This document shows positions 29,734 through 38,841 of a stretch of DNA of 64,000 bases, piece after piece. Both the position numbers and the translations under genes were made by a program. Numbering within the stretch: position 1 is the stretch's first letter; the number at the start of each line of letters is the position of its first letter. This DNA is from Flavicella sediminum (GTDB lineage Bacteria > Bacteroidota > Bacteroidia > Flavobacteriales > Flavobacteriaceae), in NCBI RefSeq assembly GCF_006381105.1, contig NZ_VDET01000014.1, positions 144,753 through 208,752 on the forward strand, in the 5' to 3' direction. Under the pieces are notes generated by a model that worked only from the letters and a program-made list of their open reading frames with translations, was not told the origin of the DNA and did no database searches.

Positions 29734-32232
29734 TTACTTTTTTAGAAATCTAAGGATCTCTCTATTTCCTTCAGCATCATAAGCCTTTATAATATAAACT
29801 CCAGAAGTAAGGTTTGAAACATCATACGTTTGCTGGTTTCCTGAAAATTCGGCTAATTTTTCTCCAGTGATTGAGTAGATAGCTATCGTACGAAACTCTT
29901 TCGATAATTTGAAATAATTGTTTACCGGATTTGGGTGTATTTGAAGTGTAGTAGCAGCATCTTTTTCTTCTAACGGATCTTCTGTAAAAATAATACTGGT
30001 TGGAGATTTTGCCATTGCTGTGTTGGCTGCAGGAGCAACATATTGATTGATAGCACCTTTTAGGTTATCCATATAATAGGTTGTCGTTGCTCCAGAAGAA
30101 TCTCCATTGGCAAAACCTATAGCTACTTGATCATATCCATCAGGATAGGTCCCATAGGATGTGAAATCAAAATCTAAGTTTTCCCAAGTTTGTCCAGCCG
30201 ATAAGGTTAATTGTTCGTAAACTCTTGTATTTAAAGTCGTGTTTAATAGAAAAACTCGAATTCGTGTGTCTACACTTGCCGGATTGGCCAAGTCTACAAA
30301 AGCATCTAATGATATTTTAAGAGTAGATAAGTCTGTAATAGGGTTTGGCAAATTGTAATAAATTCTGGCTGTTGAACCACCATCTCTAACAAATTTGGTA
30401 ACTGTATCACTGGTATTTATTCCCGCTTTAACTGAATTCGAAAAATCTTCCGTTGTTGTCCCGTTTGATGAGCTTTCAACAGCAATATAATCTGTTGCAG
30501 TAGCTTCTTCATTTTCATACCAAGGGTATACTTGTTCTTCCCCTACAAGAAAAGCTCCTACAGGGCGTACATATTGTCCTGGAGCTGCATTAGCAACAAG
30601 CTGTTGATTTACATATTTTAATACGGTTTCTTCGTCTTCCATTGTGGTACCGTCTGTATCTGTGGTGGTAGAAAAAGTCACTGCTCCACCTGCATCTGTA
30701 ATATTTTTAACAAATCGATATGCTTGTTCGTCATCAAACATTAAATCAGATCTTTCACTAGACCAGGTGGAACGAATAGGTAAGAATATATGTTTTACTG
30801 TTTGTTTAGTACCGTCATAAGATGTTGTTGGAGAGGCTTGAAAATCTGGTATTGTAAACTCTTCATAAGCCCAAGAATTTGGAGGTGCGCCTTGTCCTAA
30901 AGGTGTAATATGCCCTGCTGTCATATCAGACCATGGATCTTTTACTGTCATTTTTATGATTTTGTAATCAGTTTCATTAGTATCTTCAACACCATCAGTA
31001 TCAACATAAAGAAAATTGCCATTAGTGTCTGTAATATAATCTTTGTTATAATTGGCAGAGATCAACACATCAGGATCAACATTACGAATCATTTGTATAA
31101 ATTCAGCTCTGTCAGCATCGTTGCCGGGGTAACTATTAAAAGCATCTATCCAGTACCCATCAACTCCTAGTGCCTCAAAGCGTTTTATATAACCTTCGCA
31201 AAAATTCATCCATGCTGCATGTTCATCGCTAGCAAAATAAGTGCTAACATAATTATTCCATGCTGCAGCTCCTGTTGTAGAAGCTCTATCTGCAGGGCTC
31301 ATTCCGTTTAAGTACAATATTACTTTTTTATTGGCACTTTTAAATTCGTTAATTACATCAATAATAACTTGCTCATTTGCCAAGCTAGGCACAAACTCTT
31401 CATCTATAATAGAACCTGTAGCTCCCATTACAGCGTCTACGTTTTCATTGGTTCTTAAGGTCCATAAAAATGATTTAGCATTGTTAGTCGCATTTGTAAT
31501 TACGTGTCCCATAGAAGGGTAGCTACTTATAATCTCTTGTGCGCCTGCTACATAATCATAGCCATTGGCAACATAGTCATCTAAAGTTTCACCAGCTCTA
31601 ACATACAAACGTGCTCCCCAAGACCCTTGAAGTGATACCGGAGTTCTGTTGATAACGGTTTGATCTGTAGTACCATAAATTTGATCTATAAAATAAGTTG
31701 TTGCTTTATTTGCATATATTCCGTTTCCGTAGCCAATATACATTTGATTATAACCACCACTTCCAAGACCAGTTGTAGTAAAGTCATTAGCATTAAAAAC
31801 AAAAGAGAATTCTTCCCAGTCCTTTCCTATTGTAAAGTCTAGTTGTTTGTATTCTAGATCTCCTGTAGTAGTGTTTTTTAAATAGAGGCGTAACTTTTTT
31901 GGGCTAGAAGATAATCTGTTTTGGTTAATATTTATATAAGCTTTTAAGTTTACTGTATAAGTTACTGCTGCTTCAATAGGATTCTCTAAATCAAAGTAAG
32001 TAAAACCTTTAGTTACATCTGCATCTCTTACAAATTTAGAACTCGTTGCATTTGTGTTTACTCCATTTGTGTTTGGATTTGATTCATTTGTGGTAAAGGA
32101 ACCAGAACTAGCATGTGTAAATAAAATTAGCTCTGTGTCGGTTTCATTTTCATACCAGAGATACTGCGCCTGAATTTTAGTAAGAAATAAACATAGGGGT
32201 ACGATAAAAATAATGGTTTTTAATTTTAACAT
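29734..32232 (-). CDS. Secreted T9SS protein: two beta-sandwich domains flanking a probable TIM-barrel hydrolase of unrecognised family
   Basis: 832 residues with a signal peptide ending at KIQAQ. Domain order: jelly-roll-like domain 1 (about 23-190, YLWYENET start, YNQMYIGYGNG); the shared barrel-type domain (about 200-565; WGARLYVRAGETLD, GHVITN, LRTNENVD, NKKVILYLNG, DGYWIDAF, WSDMTAGHITP); a second copy of the jelly-roll domain (about 570-735; YPWYENEE start, YDQVAIGFANG); and a T9SS type A tail. The second sandwich copy is absent from the paralogue at 27295, so it arose by internal duplication or was lost there. It is nearest to the AraC-type regulator at 32675. Substrate unknown. Confidence 0.78.
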   Translation of the reverse strand: MLKLKTIIFIVPLCLFLTKIQAQYLWYENETDTELILFTHASSGSFTTNESNPNTNGVNTNATSSKFVRDADVTKGFTYFDLENPIEAAVTYTVNLKAYININQNRLSSSPKKLRLYLKNTTTGDLEYKQLDFTIGKDWEEFSFVFNANDFTTTGLGSGGYNQMYIGYGNGIYANKATTYFIDQIYGTTDQTVINRTPVSLQGSWGARLYVRAGETLDDYVANGYDYVAGAQEIISSYPSMGHVITNATNNAKSFLWTLRTNENVDAVMGATGSIIDEEFVPSLANEQVIIDVINEFKSANKKVILYLNGMSPADRASTTGAAAWNNYVSTYFASDEHAAWMNFCEGYIKRFEALGVDGYWIDAFNSYPGNDADRAEFIQMIRNVDPDVLISANYNKDYITDTNGNFLYVDTDGVEDTNETDYKIIKMTVKDPWSDMTAGHITPLGQGAPPNSWAYEEFTIPDFQASPTTSYDGTKQTVKHIFLPIRSTWSSERSDLMFDDEQAYRFVKNITDAGGAVTFSTTTDTDGTTMEDEETVLKYVNQQLVANAAPGQYVRPVGAFLVGEEQVYPWYENEEATATDYIAVESSSNGTTTEDFSNSVKAGINTSDTVTKFVRDGGSTARIYYNLPNPITDLSTLKISLDAFVDLANPASVDTRIRVFLLNTTLNTRVYEQLTLSAGQTWENLDFDFTSYGTYPDGYDQVAIGFANGDSSGATTTYYMDNLKGAINQYVAPAANTAMAKSPTSIIFTEDPLEEKDAATTLQIHPNPVNNYFKLSKEFRTIAIYSITGEKLAEFSGNQQTYDVSNLTSGVYIIKAYDAEGNREILRFLKK

Positions 32233-32674
32233 AGTTTAAGTATTAAGTTGGTTAATTGGTTTAATTGTTACCAAAGTTTCTGTTTTAAATCTTTAGCCTT
32301 TTGCTCTTTTCTTGCATTTTCTTTTGCTTATCGGTCATGGGGTATTCTCCTATCTTGATTTCTACCTATTTACTACTAGTTTTTAGCTAGTAATAGGGAA
32401 GGAGAGGAGCATTTTAGAATGTGAGGATTTGTGTTTCTTAAAAGCAATTCATTAAAATATAGTTAGTTTTTTAGAAAAAATATAGCTGTTTTTATAAAAA
32501 AGGACTTGTATTTCAATTGAAAAGCTACTAAATTTTGGTAGATCCGGACTAGAGTCGTTTTTGTGATCAATAAAAGCCATAACTATTTCTCATTATCGAA
32601 TATTTTACTAAAATATTTGAAGTAGGGTGCTGTTAATTATATAGGGAGAAGAAGGAATTAAGGGAAGAAAGATT
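32233..32674. other. Intergenic region upstream of the secreted-protein gene
   Basis: 442 bp of AT-rich sequence between the AraC-type regulator and the gene at 29734, both on the minus strand. It must carry the promoter of the latter, but I see no confident -7 box, operator or terminator. Confidence 0.4.
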
Positions 32675-33550
32675 TTACCACTGCTCTAATTTTAAATTGC
32701 TTTTGTAGGAAGTAGGTGTAAAGCCAGTATTTTTTTTGAAGAGTTTGGAAAAGTAAGAATAATTAGAATAACCAAGTGCATCAGCAATCTGACTTACGGA
32801 ATCGGAGCTAAACGTTAACATTCTTTTCGCTTCTAAAACAACACGTTGTGAAATTAGTTCTGTGACTGTTTTGTTTAGTAAATCTTTGCATATTCTATTT
32901 AGGTGTTTTAAAGAAATATGCATTTTTTCGGCATAAAAGGAAGGTGATTTTTTTTCTTTGTAGTAGGCTTCTAAATATTCATTGAATACTTTTATTTTAT
33001 GCTGATATGTTTGCTGTGGCTGCTCATTTTCTAAGAGTTGCTTTCTAGAAATTTCAATATGGATAATATCTAGAATATTTAATAGTTTGTCAATTTTTCT
33101 AGATTTGTTCGTTTGATTTTCTCTAATTAATAATTGAAAATAAGTCTCAAGATCTCCACTTTCAGAATCAGTAAAATTGATGTTTGAAATATTTTTAGAA
33201 GCATCATAAAAAGGATATTCTTCAATTTTTTTCTCACCGAAATAGAGGTTGTAAATTTCTTTGGTATAAAATACGATATAGCCATCAATATCCTTTGATA
33301 ATTTCCAACTGTGCGCTTGTCCGGGTTGAATAACAAAGAGGCTTCCTGCTTGAATTTTAAATTCATTCAAATCTATTTTATGAATACCGGTACCCTTGGT
33401 AAATAAAACCAATAAATAAAAATCATGTCGATGAGAACTTTCAATAAAGCTGTGTTCTAATAAATGATTTTTAAAGGTATTTATATACAAATCATTTTCA
33501 TGAAGCTTGCAGCTAAATTTTTGAATATCGTAAATAGGATAATCTTTCAT
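32675..33550 (-). CDS. AraC-family transcriptional regulator
   Basis: 291 residues. The N-terminal 150 residues are a cupin-type sensing domain (SSHRHDFYLLVLFTKG, then FVIQPGQAHSW). The last 100 residues are the paired AraC helix-turn-helix (SFYAEKMHISLKHLNRICKD, then SVSQIADALGYSNYSYFSKLFKKNTGFTP). It lies upstream of, and on the same strand as, the T9SS gene cluster at 21168-32232, so it is the obvious candidate local activator. The inducer is unknown. Confidence 0.9.
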   Translation of the reverse strand: MKDYPIYDIQKFSCKLHENDLYINTFKNHLLEHSFIESSHRHDFYLLVLFTKGTGIHKIDLNEFKIQAGSLFVIQPGQAHSWKLSKDIDGYIVFYTKEIYNLYFGEKKIEEYPFYDASKNISNINFTDSESGDLETYFQLLIRENQTNKSRKIDKLLNILDIIHIEISRKQLLENEQPQQTYQHKIKVFNEYLEAYYKEKKSPSFYAEKMHISLKHLNRICKDLLNKTVTELISQRVVLEAKRMLTFSSDSVSQIADALGYSNYSYFSKLFKKNTGFTPTSYKSNLKLEQW

Positions 33551-33620
33551 TTTGTTTGTAAATGTCTCTTTTGTGTTAGAAGTTGTGAATATAAGAATTC
33601 GATAGAGAATAGATATAGTT

Positions 33621-33628
33621 TATTTTTG
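33621..33628 (+). promoter_or_regulatory. Candidate -7 promoter box (TATTTTTG)
   Basis: An exact TAnnTTTG octamer 18 bp before the ATG of the DUF983 gene. No -33 element is evident. Confidence 0.35.
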
Positions 33629-33645
33629 CTTTAAAATAAGAAGAT

Positions 33646-33999
33646 ATGCTGAATTTATTGAAAAAATCATTTAATAACGAATGTCCAAATTGTAATAAAG
33701 GAAAAGTTTTTCAAACGAAGGTTTTCTTTTTTAGTCCTAAATATTCCAAAATGAATAAATTTTGTGCTTCTTGCCATCATAAATTTCAAAAGGAACCTGG
33801 TTTTTTTGTTGGGGCAATGTATGTAAGTTATGCTTTAGGAATTGCTGAGGTACTCGCTACTTTTTTTGTGTTAGGCTTGTTTTTTGAAAAAACTTTTGAC
33901 CTTAGAATGTTGCCTATAATTGCAACGGTAATTGTATTGTTGACCTTTTTTAATGTTCGCTTTTCTAGAATGATATGGATGTATTTATTTAAAAATTAA
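33646..33999 (+). CDS. DUF983 family membrane protein
   Basis: 117 residues. The N-terminus carries a zinc-ribbon-like set of cysteines (ECPNCNKG, then CASCHHKF), typical of DUF983. Two hydrophobic helices follow (about 58-80 and 86-108). The function of the family is not established. It stands alone, diverging from the AraC gene and converging on the copper cluster. Confidence 0.85.
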   Translation: MLNLLKKSFNNECPNCNKGKVFQTKVFFFSPKYSKMNKFCASCHHKFQKEPGFFVGAMYVSYALGIAEVLATFFVLGLFFEKTFDLRMLPIIATVIVLLTFFNVRFSRMIWMYLFKN

Positions 34000-34004
34000 G
34001 CAAA

Positions 34005-34033
34005 AAAAAGAGCCCTAAAATAGGACTCTTTTT
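34005..34033. terminator. Bidirectional terminator between convergent genes
   Basis: A 13-bp stem with one mismatch (34005-34017 and 34021-34033) and a 3-base loop, with A-run and T-run at its feet. It serves the DUF983 gene on the plus strand and the copper cluster on the minus strand. Confidence 0.82.
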
Positions 34034-34038
34034 GGTTT

Positions 34039-34470
34039 TTAGTGGTTGTGGCCTGAATGATCTTCTTTTTTAGCATCTGTTTGATTCATAACCATAGCAT
34101 GGTCATATTGGCAGCAACCTGGTAAGTTTTGATAAGCAGTTTCATTTCCCGTAAAGTTTTCTGTATCATAACCCGAATTTGCAATGGCTTTGTGTACTGC
34201 GGCTGCATTTGTTTTTGACGCATCAAAAGAAATGTCAATTTTTTTCTTTGTTACATCCCAGTTTGCTTTAGAAACTCCTGCTACGCTGTTGGCAGCCTTT
34301 TCTATTGTTTTTTTACACATTCCACAATTTCCTCTTACTCCAAAAGAAACATTTGTAGCGGCTATAGCCTGTGTAACTTCTGTCGTATTCGTTTCTTTTT
34401 TGGCTTCGCTTTTACAACTTACCAAACCTACCATTGCCAAAAAGGCTACACTTAAAAGTACTTTTTTCAT
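34039..34470 (-). CDS. Exported HMA-domain metal-binding lipoprotein
   Basis: 143 residues. A lipobox (LVSC, Cys19) makes it a probable lipoprotein. A heavy-metal-associated domain with the GNCGMC motif (Cys49, Cys52) spans about 40-105. A tail with a CC pair and the His-rich end HSGHNH offers extra metal ligands. It is the last gene of the copper cluster, 27 bp after the CusB-like adaptor. Inference: a periplasmic copper chaperone or sponge. Confidence 0.85.
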   Translation of the reverse strand: MKKVLLSVAFLAMVGLVSCKSEAKKETNTTEVTQAIAATNVSFGVRGNCGMCKKTIEKAANSVAGVSKANWDVTKKKIDISFDASKTNAAAVHKAIANSGYDTENFTGNETAYQNLPGCCQYDHAMVMNQTDAKKEDHSGHNH

Positions 34471-34497
34471 CTTTTTATCTATTTAATTGTTAGTTAT

Positions 34498-36270
34498 TTA
34501 TTCTATAATTTCTTTTACATCTCCACAGCCTATCATCGCTTCTCCAAAATAAGGGTTGACAATTTGTTTTTCACTGCTTAGCCAATAGGCTCCCTTGTTG
34601 TTTTCAGCCATAGGGCAGTGTTGTTTGTATACCTTTTCTTGTATTCCAAATATTTGAATAGCATCAATTAAAGCAATGGAAAGTTTTTGGAAATGAGTTC
34701 TCTGCATATCTAGTTCATTGGAGTTTATAATTGAATTGATGGCTGTTTTTATTTCTTTGGCTATAGACATCCATTGCATATGAGCGTTGTGATCAGTCAA
34801 TAATTTCATATTCACCTTAGTCAAATTTTGTAACAATGTTTTGGATGCTACTACAACGGTTTCCGAGTCATCTTTGGTCAATGCATTTTTAATCACAATA
34901 TAATCTTCATAGATGACATGTAACTGTTCTTGAAAAGCAGAGGCTACTTGTATTCTCTCGTTTGATTTTAGCACATCATCACTAGAAGAAGAAGTTGGCA
35001 TGTTCATTCCCATATGAGCTTCATGTCCTGTTAGGGTTTTGCCTCCCTTTTTATTCATCATCGATTTTTTTCCTTGTAACTGAGCAGCAGCATCTACTGT
35101 AAAAGTTCCATTCATTACAATTTCATCTCCTACAGATAAGCCTTCTAAAATTTCATAGACATCCTTCGTTTTATTTCCTAACACCACTTCCCTCATTTCA
35201 AAAACAGGTTCTGTAGCATGTACTTTTTGATAGACAACAGAACGTTTTCCTGTCCATAAAATTGCCGATGCTGGAATACGCAAGGTTTCTTTAGTCTCCG
35301 TTTCTTTAAGCGCTACGGTTCCCGTTACAAACATTCCGGGTTTTAAAGCTCCATTTTTATTCTCTAACACCACTCGTAAATTTACCGTACGTGTTTGCTG
35401 ATTCAGAACAGGGTCTATAAAACTAACCACTCCTGTATACGCTTTATGAGAAGTAGCATTCGTTTTAATTTTAATGCGCTGTCCTATTTTAAACCTATCT
35501 ATTTGATGCTCATACACATCAAAATTAGCCCAAACGGAATTTAAATTAGCCACCTTAAAAATAGGTTTTCCATCCATAATATGAGCTCCATCACTTACAG
35601 CTATTTCAGAAACCACCCCATCTACATGTGCATAAATAGCAAAACTAGTTTTTACGTTTCCCGTTCTTAACACCTCCTCTAATTGAGGTCCATGCACCAT
35701 CCAGTTTTTAAACTTTTGATGTATAGCTTTAAACAATTCGGGTTGCGATTCTTTTAGTTCATTCGCCGTAATTAATTCTTGCTGAGCAGCCACCAATTCA
35801 GGAGAATAGATATCGGCCACTTTCTGACCTTTATGTACACGTTCTCCCAAAGAAGTAATGTATAACTTTTCTATTCTTCCGTTAAAATGTGCAGGTTGTA
35901 TAGCGGTTTCATCTGCATTGATACTTATTTTCCCCGATAAGTTTACAGCCTTCTCTCCTGTATTTGCATTACCAACCATAGTGGTTTGAATGTTAGCCAA
36001 AGCCATGGCATTTTCAGACAATTTAAACTGATTGGCCAACAAACCCTCTGCACTGCTTGCTGCAGGAATTAAATCCATCCCACAAATAGGACAATCTCCA
36101 GGTTCTGATTTCATAATTTGTGGATGCATAGAACAGGTCCACATTTCTTTCTCAACAGTTGCTTCTGAATGCTTATGACTTGTTTTTTTTGAACCTGAAT
36201 ATCCAAAGAACCAACTACCTAATAGCATTCCCACAACTAGTATTCCTATGTAAACTATATATTTTTTCAT
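34498..36270 (-). CDS. cusB: CusB-like RND efflux periplasmic adaptor with metal-binding and DUF3347 domains
   Basis: 590 residues. An N-terminal membrane anchor is followed by a short heavy-metal-binding module (WTCSMHP, then GDCPICGMD; Cys46, Met48, His49, Cys60, Cys63). The HlyD-type adaptor core spans about 75-405. The C-terminal 170 residues are a DUF3347 domain (ending CPMAENNKGAYWLSSE and NPYFGEAMIGCGD), a frequent fusion partner in Bacteroidota. It follows the CopA gene by 4 bp. It would link the CusA-like pump to the TolC-like channel and pass copper or silver to them. Confidence 0.9.
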   Translation of the reverse strand: MKKYIVYIGILVVGMLLGSWFFGYSGSKKTSHKHSEATVEKEMWTCSMHPQIMKSEPGDCPICGMDLIPAASSAEGLLANQFKLSENAMALANIQTTMVGNANTGEKAVNLSGKISINADETAIQPAHFNGRIEKLYITSLGERVHKGQKVADIYSPELVAAQQELITANELKESQPELFKAIHQKFKNWMVHGPQLEEVLRTGNVKTSFAIYAHVDGVVSEIAVSDGAHIMDGKPIFKVANLNSVWANFDVYEHQIDRFKIGQRIKIKTNATSHKAYTGVVSFIDPVLNQQTRTVNLRVVLENKNGALKPGMFVTGTVALKETETKETLRIPASAILWTGKRSVVYQKVHATEPVFEMREVVLGNKTKDVYEILEGLSVGDEIVMNGTFTVDAAAQLQGKKSMMNKKGGKTLTGHEAHMGMNMPTSSSSDDVLKSNERIQVASAFQEQLHVIYEDYIVIKNALTKDDSETVVVASKTLLQNLTKVNMKLLTDHNAHMQWMSIAKEIKTAINSIINSNELDMQRTHFQKLSIALIDAIQIFGIQEKVYKQHCPMAENNKGAYWLSSEKQIVNPYFGEAMIGCGDVKEIIE

Positions 36271-36274
36271 TTCT

Positions 36275-38770
36275 TTAAATATTCTCTTTTCTTAATCTTA
36301 AAGCATTGGCAATTACGGAAACCGAACTAAAACTCATAGCCAATGCAGCAATCATTGGAGATAATAAAATTCCAAAAACAGGGTATAAAACTCCTGCTGC
36401 AATAGGAACTCCAACGGAATTATATATCAAAGCGAAAAATAAGTTTTGTTTGATGTTTTTCATCACTGCATCACTTAAATTTCTAGCTTTTACAATTCCT
36501 TGTAAATCTCCTTTTACCAAAGTAATCATAGCACTTTCTATAGCTACGTCTGTTCCTGTTCCCATAGCGACTCCCACATCGCTTTTTGCTAAAGCAGGAG
36601 CATCATTAATTCCATCACCTGCCATGGCAACCACCTTTCCGTTTTGTTGGAGTTTTTCTACTTCTTTTAATTTATCTTGAGGTAACATACTTGCTTTAAA
36701 ATCGGCTAAATTTAATTCTTTAGCTACGGCTTGAGCGGTATTGTAATTATCACCAGTAAACATCATAACTTCTATACCTTTAGCCTGCAACTCTCGAATG
36801 GCTTTGGCACTGCTTTGTTTGATTTTATCAGCAATAACCACATACCCCATCACTTGCTTGTCTATAGCCAAATAAGAAACCGTTTTCCCTTGTTCTTGAT
36901 AAGCCGTTACTTCTTTTTCCATCTCATCACTAATAGTAGCTTGAGCATGTTCCATCATTTTAGGATTTCCTAAAGCTATTTTTTGGGCATCCACCTCAGC
37001 CTCTACACCTTTTCCTGTTACAGCACTAAAGTGTTGCGATGCTAAGAGCTCAACCTTTTTTTCTTTTCCAAATTGAACGGTAGCGGCTGCTAAAGGATGT
37101 TCGCTATTGGCATTTAAAGAAACAATATATTGCAAGATTTGAGTATCACTAAAACCATTCTGAAAAGAACCTACTTTTTCTACCGTTGGTTTTCCTTCGG
37201 TTATTGTTCCTGTTTTGTCTACAATTAGCGTAGTTACCTTGTCCATTTTTTCCAAAGCTGCTGCATTTTTTATAAGAACACCATTTTGTGCTCCTTTACC
37301 CACACCTACCATAATAGACATAGGAGTTGCCAATCCTAAAGCACAAGGACAAGCAATAATTAATACAGCAATGGCATTTACCAATGCATATACATACACA
37401 GGTTCAGGACCAAAAACAACCCAAAAAATAAACGTAATTATTGAGACTAATACTACCACAGGAACAAAATATCCTGAAACTTTATCTGCTAATTTCTGAA
37501 TAGGAGCACGACTTTTACTGGCATCATTCACCATGTGAATAATTTGAGAAAGTAAGGTGTCACTTCCTACTTTTTCGGCTTTCATTAAAAAGGATTGATT
37601 TCCATTAATGGTTCCACTATTTACGTTATCTCCTTCTGTTTTGTTTACCGGAATAGGCTCTCCAGAAATCATCGATTCATCTACCGTAGTAGCTCCTTTG
37701 GTAATAGAACCATCTACTGGAATTTTATCTCCTGGTTTTACTTTTAAAATAGCTCCAATTTCAATTTTATCAATAGACACTTCAACCTCATCACCATCTA
37801 TTATCTGAATAGCTTTGTTAGGGGCTAATTTTAACAATTCTTTTACGGCTGAATTGGTTTTACTATGTGCTCTGGCTTCTAACAATTGCCCCATTAACAC
37901 TAAGGTTAAAATTACAGTTGCCGCTTCAAAATACACATGTACCGTTCCATGTTCAGTTTTAAACTGAGCAGGAAACACCTCCGGAAACAAAAGTCCAAAT
38001 ACACTAAACAACCAAGCCACTCCAGCACCAATACCAATTAGCGTAAACATATTTAAGTTCCATGTTTTTACACTTCTATATGCACGTTCAAAAAACATCC
38101 AGGTAGCATAAAAGACCACAGGTATAGACAAGCCTAACTGAATCCAATTCCAATAGTTTTGATCCAATACCTTATACAATGGATTGTTTGGAAGCATTTC
38201 GCTCATGGCAATCAAAAATACAGGCAAAGTAAAAGCAAGCGCAATCCAAAACTTCTTCAATAACTTTTGATACGTTTTTTCTTCTGCTGAGACATCGGGT
38301 TCTTTAGGGACCAAATCCATTCCGCAAATAGGACAATCTCCAGGCTCTTCTTTTAGAACTTCAGAATGCATAGGGCATGTATAGGCTTCTGAATGAACGG
38401 CCGTTAAATTTTGTTCCTCTACCAAGTCCATTCCACACACGGGGCAATCTCCAGCTTTGTCATAGGTCTTATCTCCTTCACAATGCATAGGACAATAAAA
38501 AGTTCCTGTCCCTTTTCCTTTGGGAACACTTTCTTTTTTAACGGTATGTGGATGTGCTCCAAGCTTGTGAATACTATAACGTCCTCCAGCTGCCTCCAAA
38601 GCTTTTTGTAAGGTTTTCAACGGAATATGACTTTCCATTTCTATAGTAGCTTCCGCTTTTTGCAAATCTACCTCAGCCTTAGCAACACCTTGTAGGTTAG
38701 AAAGAAGCTCTTCTACATGCCCACGACAACCGTTGCATGTCATTCCGTGTATGTGATATGTATGTTTCAT
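36275..38770 (-). CDS. copA: Copper-translocating P1B-type ATPase (CopA-like) with three N-terminal metal-binding modules
   Basis: 831 residues. An HMA domain (MTCNGC; Cys12, Cys15) is followed by two heavy-metal-binding modules of the CPMH...GDCPxCGMD type (about 91-116 and 130-154), then the P-type ATPase. Transport motif CPC at Cys474-Pro475-Cys476, phosphorylation motif DKTGT at Asp517, the SEHPLA motif and the GDGINDAPA hinge are all intact, so it should be active. It exports Cu(I) from the cytoplasm to the periplasm, where the neighbouring RND system can take over. Confidence 0.95.
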   Translation of the reverse strand: MKHTYHIHGMTCNGCRGHVEELLSNLQGVAKAEVDLQKAEATIEMESHIPLKTLQKALEAAGGRYSIHKLGAHPHTVKKESVPKGKGTGTFYCPMHCEGDKTYDKAGDCPVCGMDLVEEQNLTAVHSEAYTCPMHSEVLKEEPGDCPICGMDLVPKEPDVSAEEKTYQKLLKKFWIALAFTLPVFLIAMSEMLPNNPLYKVLDQNYWNWIQLGLSIPVVFYATWMFFERAYRSVKTWNLNMFTLIGIGAGVAWLFSVFGLLFPEVFPAQFKTEHGTVHVYFEAATVILTLVLMGQLLEARAHSKTNSAVKELLKLAPNKAIQIIDGDEVEVSIDKIEIGAILKVKPGDKIPVDGSITKGATTVDESMISGEPIPVNKTEGDNVNSGTINGNQSFLMKAEKVGSDTLLSQIIHMVNDASKSRAPIQKLADKVSGYFVPVVVLVSIITFIFWVVFGPEPVYVYALVNAIAVLIIACPCALGLATPMSIMVGVGKGAQNGVLIKNAAALEKMDKVTTLIVDKTGTITEGKPTVEKVGSFQNGFSDTQILQYIVSLNANSEHPLAAATVQFGKEKKVELLASQHFSAVTGKGVEAEVDAQKIALGNPKMMEHAQATISDEMEKEVTAYQEQGKTVSYLAIDKQVMGYVVIADKIKQSSAKAIRELQAKGIEVMMFTGDNYNTAQAVAKELNLADFKASMLPQDKLKEVEKLQQNGKVVAMAGDGINDAPALAKSDVGVAMGTGTDVAIESAMITLVKGDLQGIVKARNLSDAVMKNIKQNLFFALIYNSVGVPIAAGVLYPVFGILLSPMIAALAMSFSSVSVIANALRLRKENI

Positions 38771-38841
38771 GATATTCTTTTTTTATACCCTCAAAATTAA
38801 ACTAGACTCTTTGTTTTCTTTTGTATGATTAAGGTAGATGT

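Noticed and set aside
21168..32232. Complete polysaccharide utilisation locus
   Set aside because: No SusC/TonB-dependent transporter, SusD-like protein or other marker was found. The cluster holds only secreted proteins and an AraC regulator.
32368..32392. Short inverted repeat with TACTAG/CTAGTA arms
   Set aside because: A 6-bp AT-rich stem with no T-run or promoter context, within chance expectation for this base composition.
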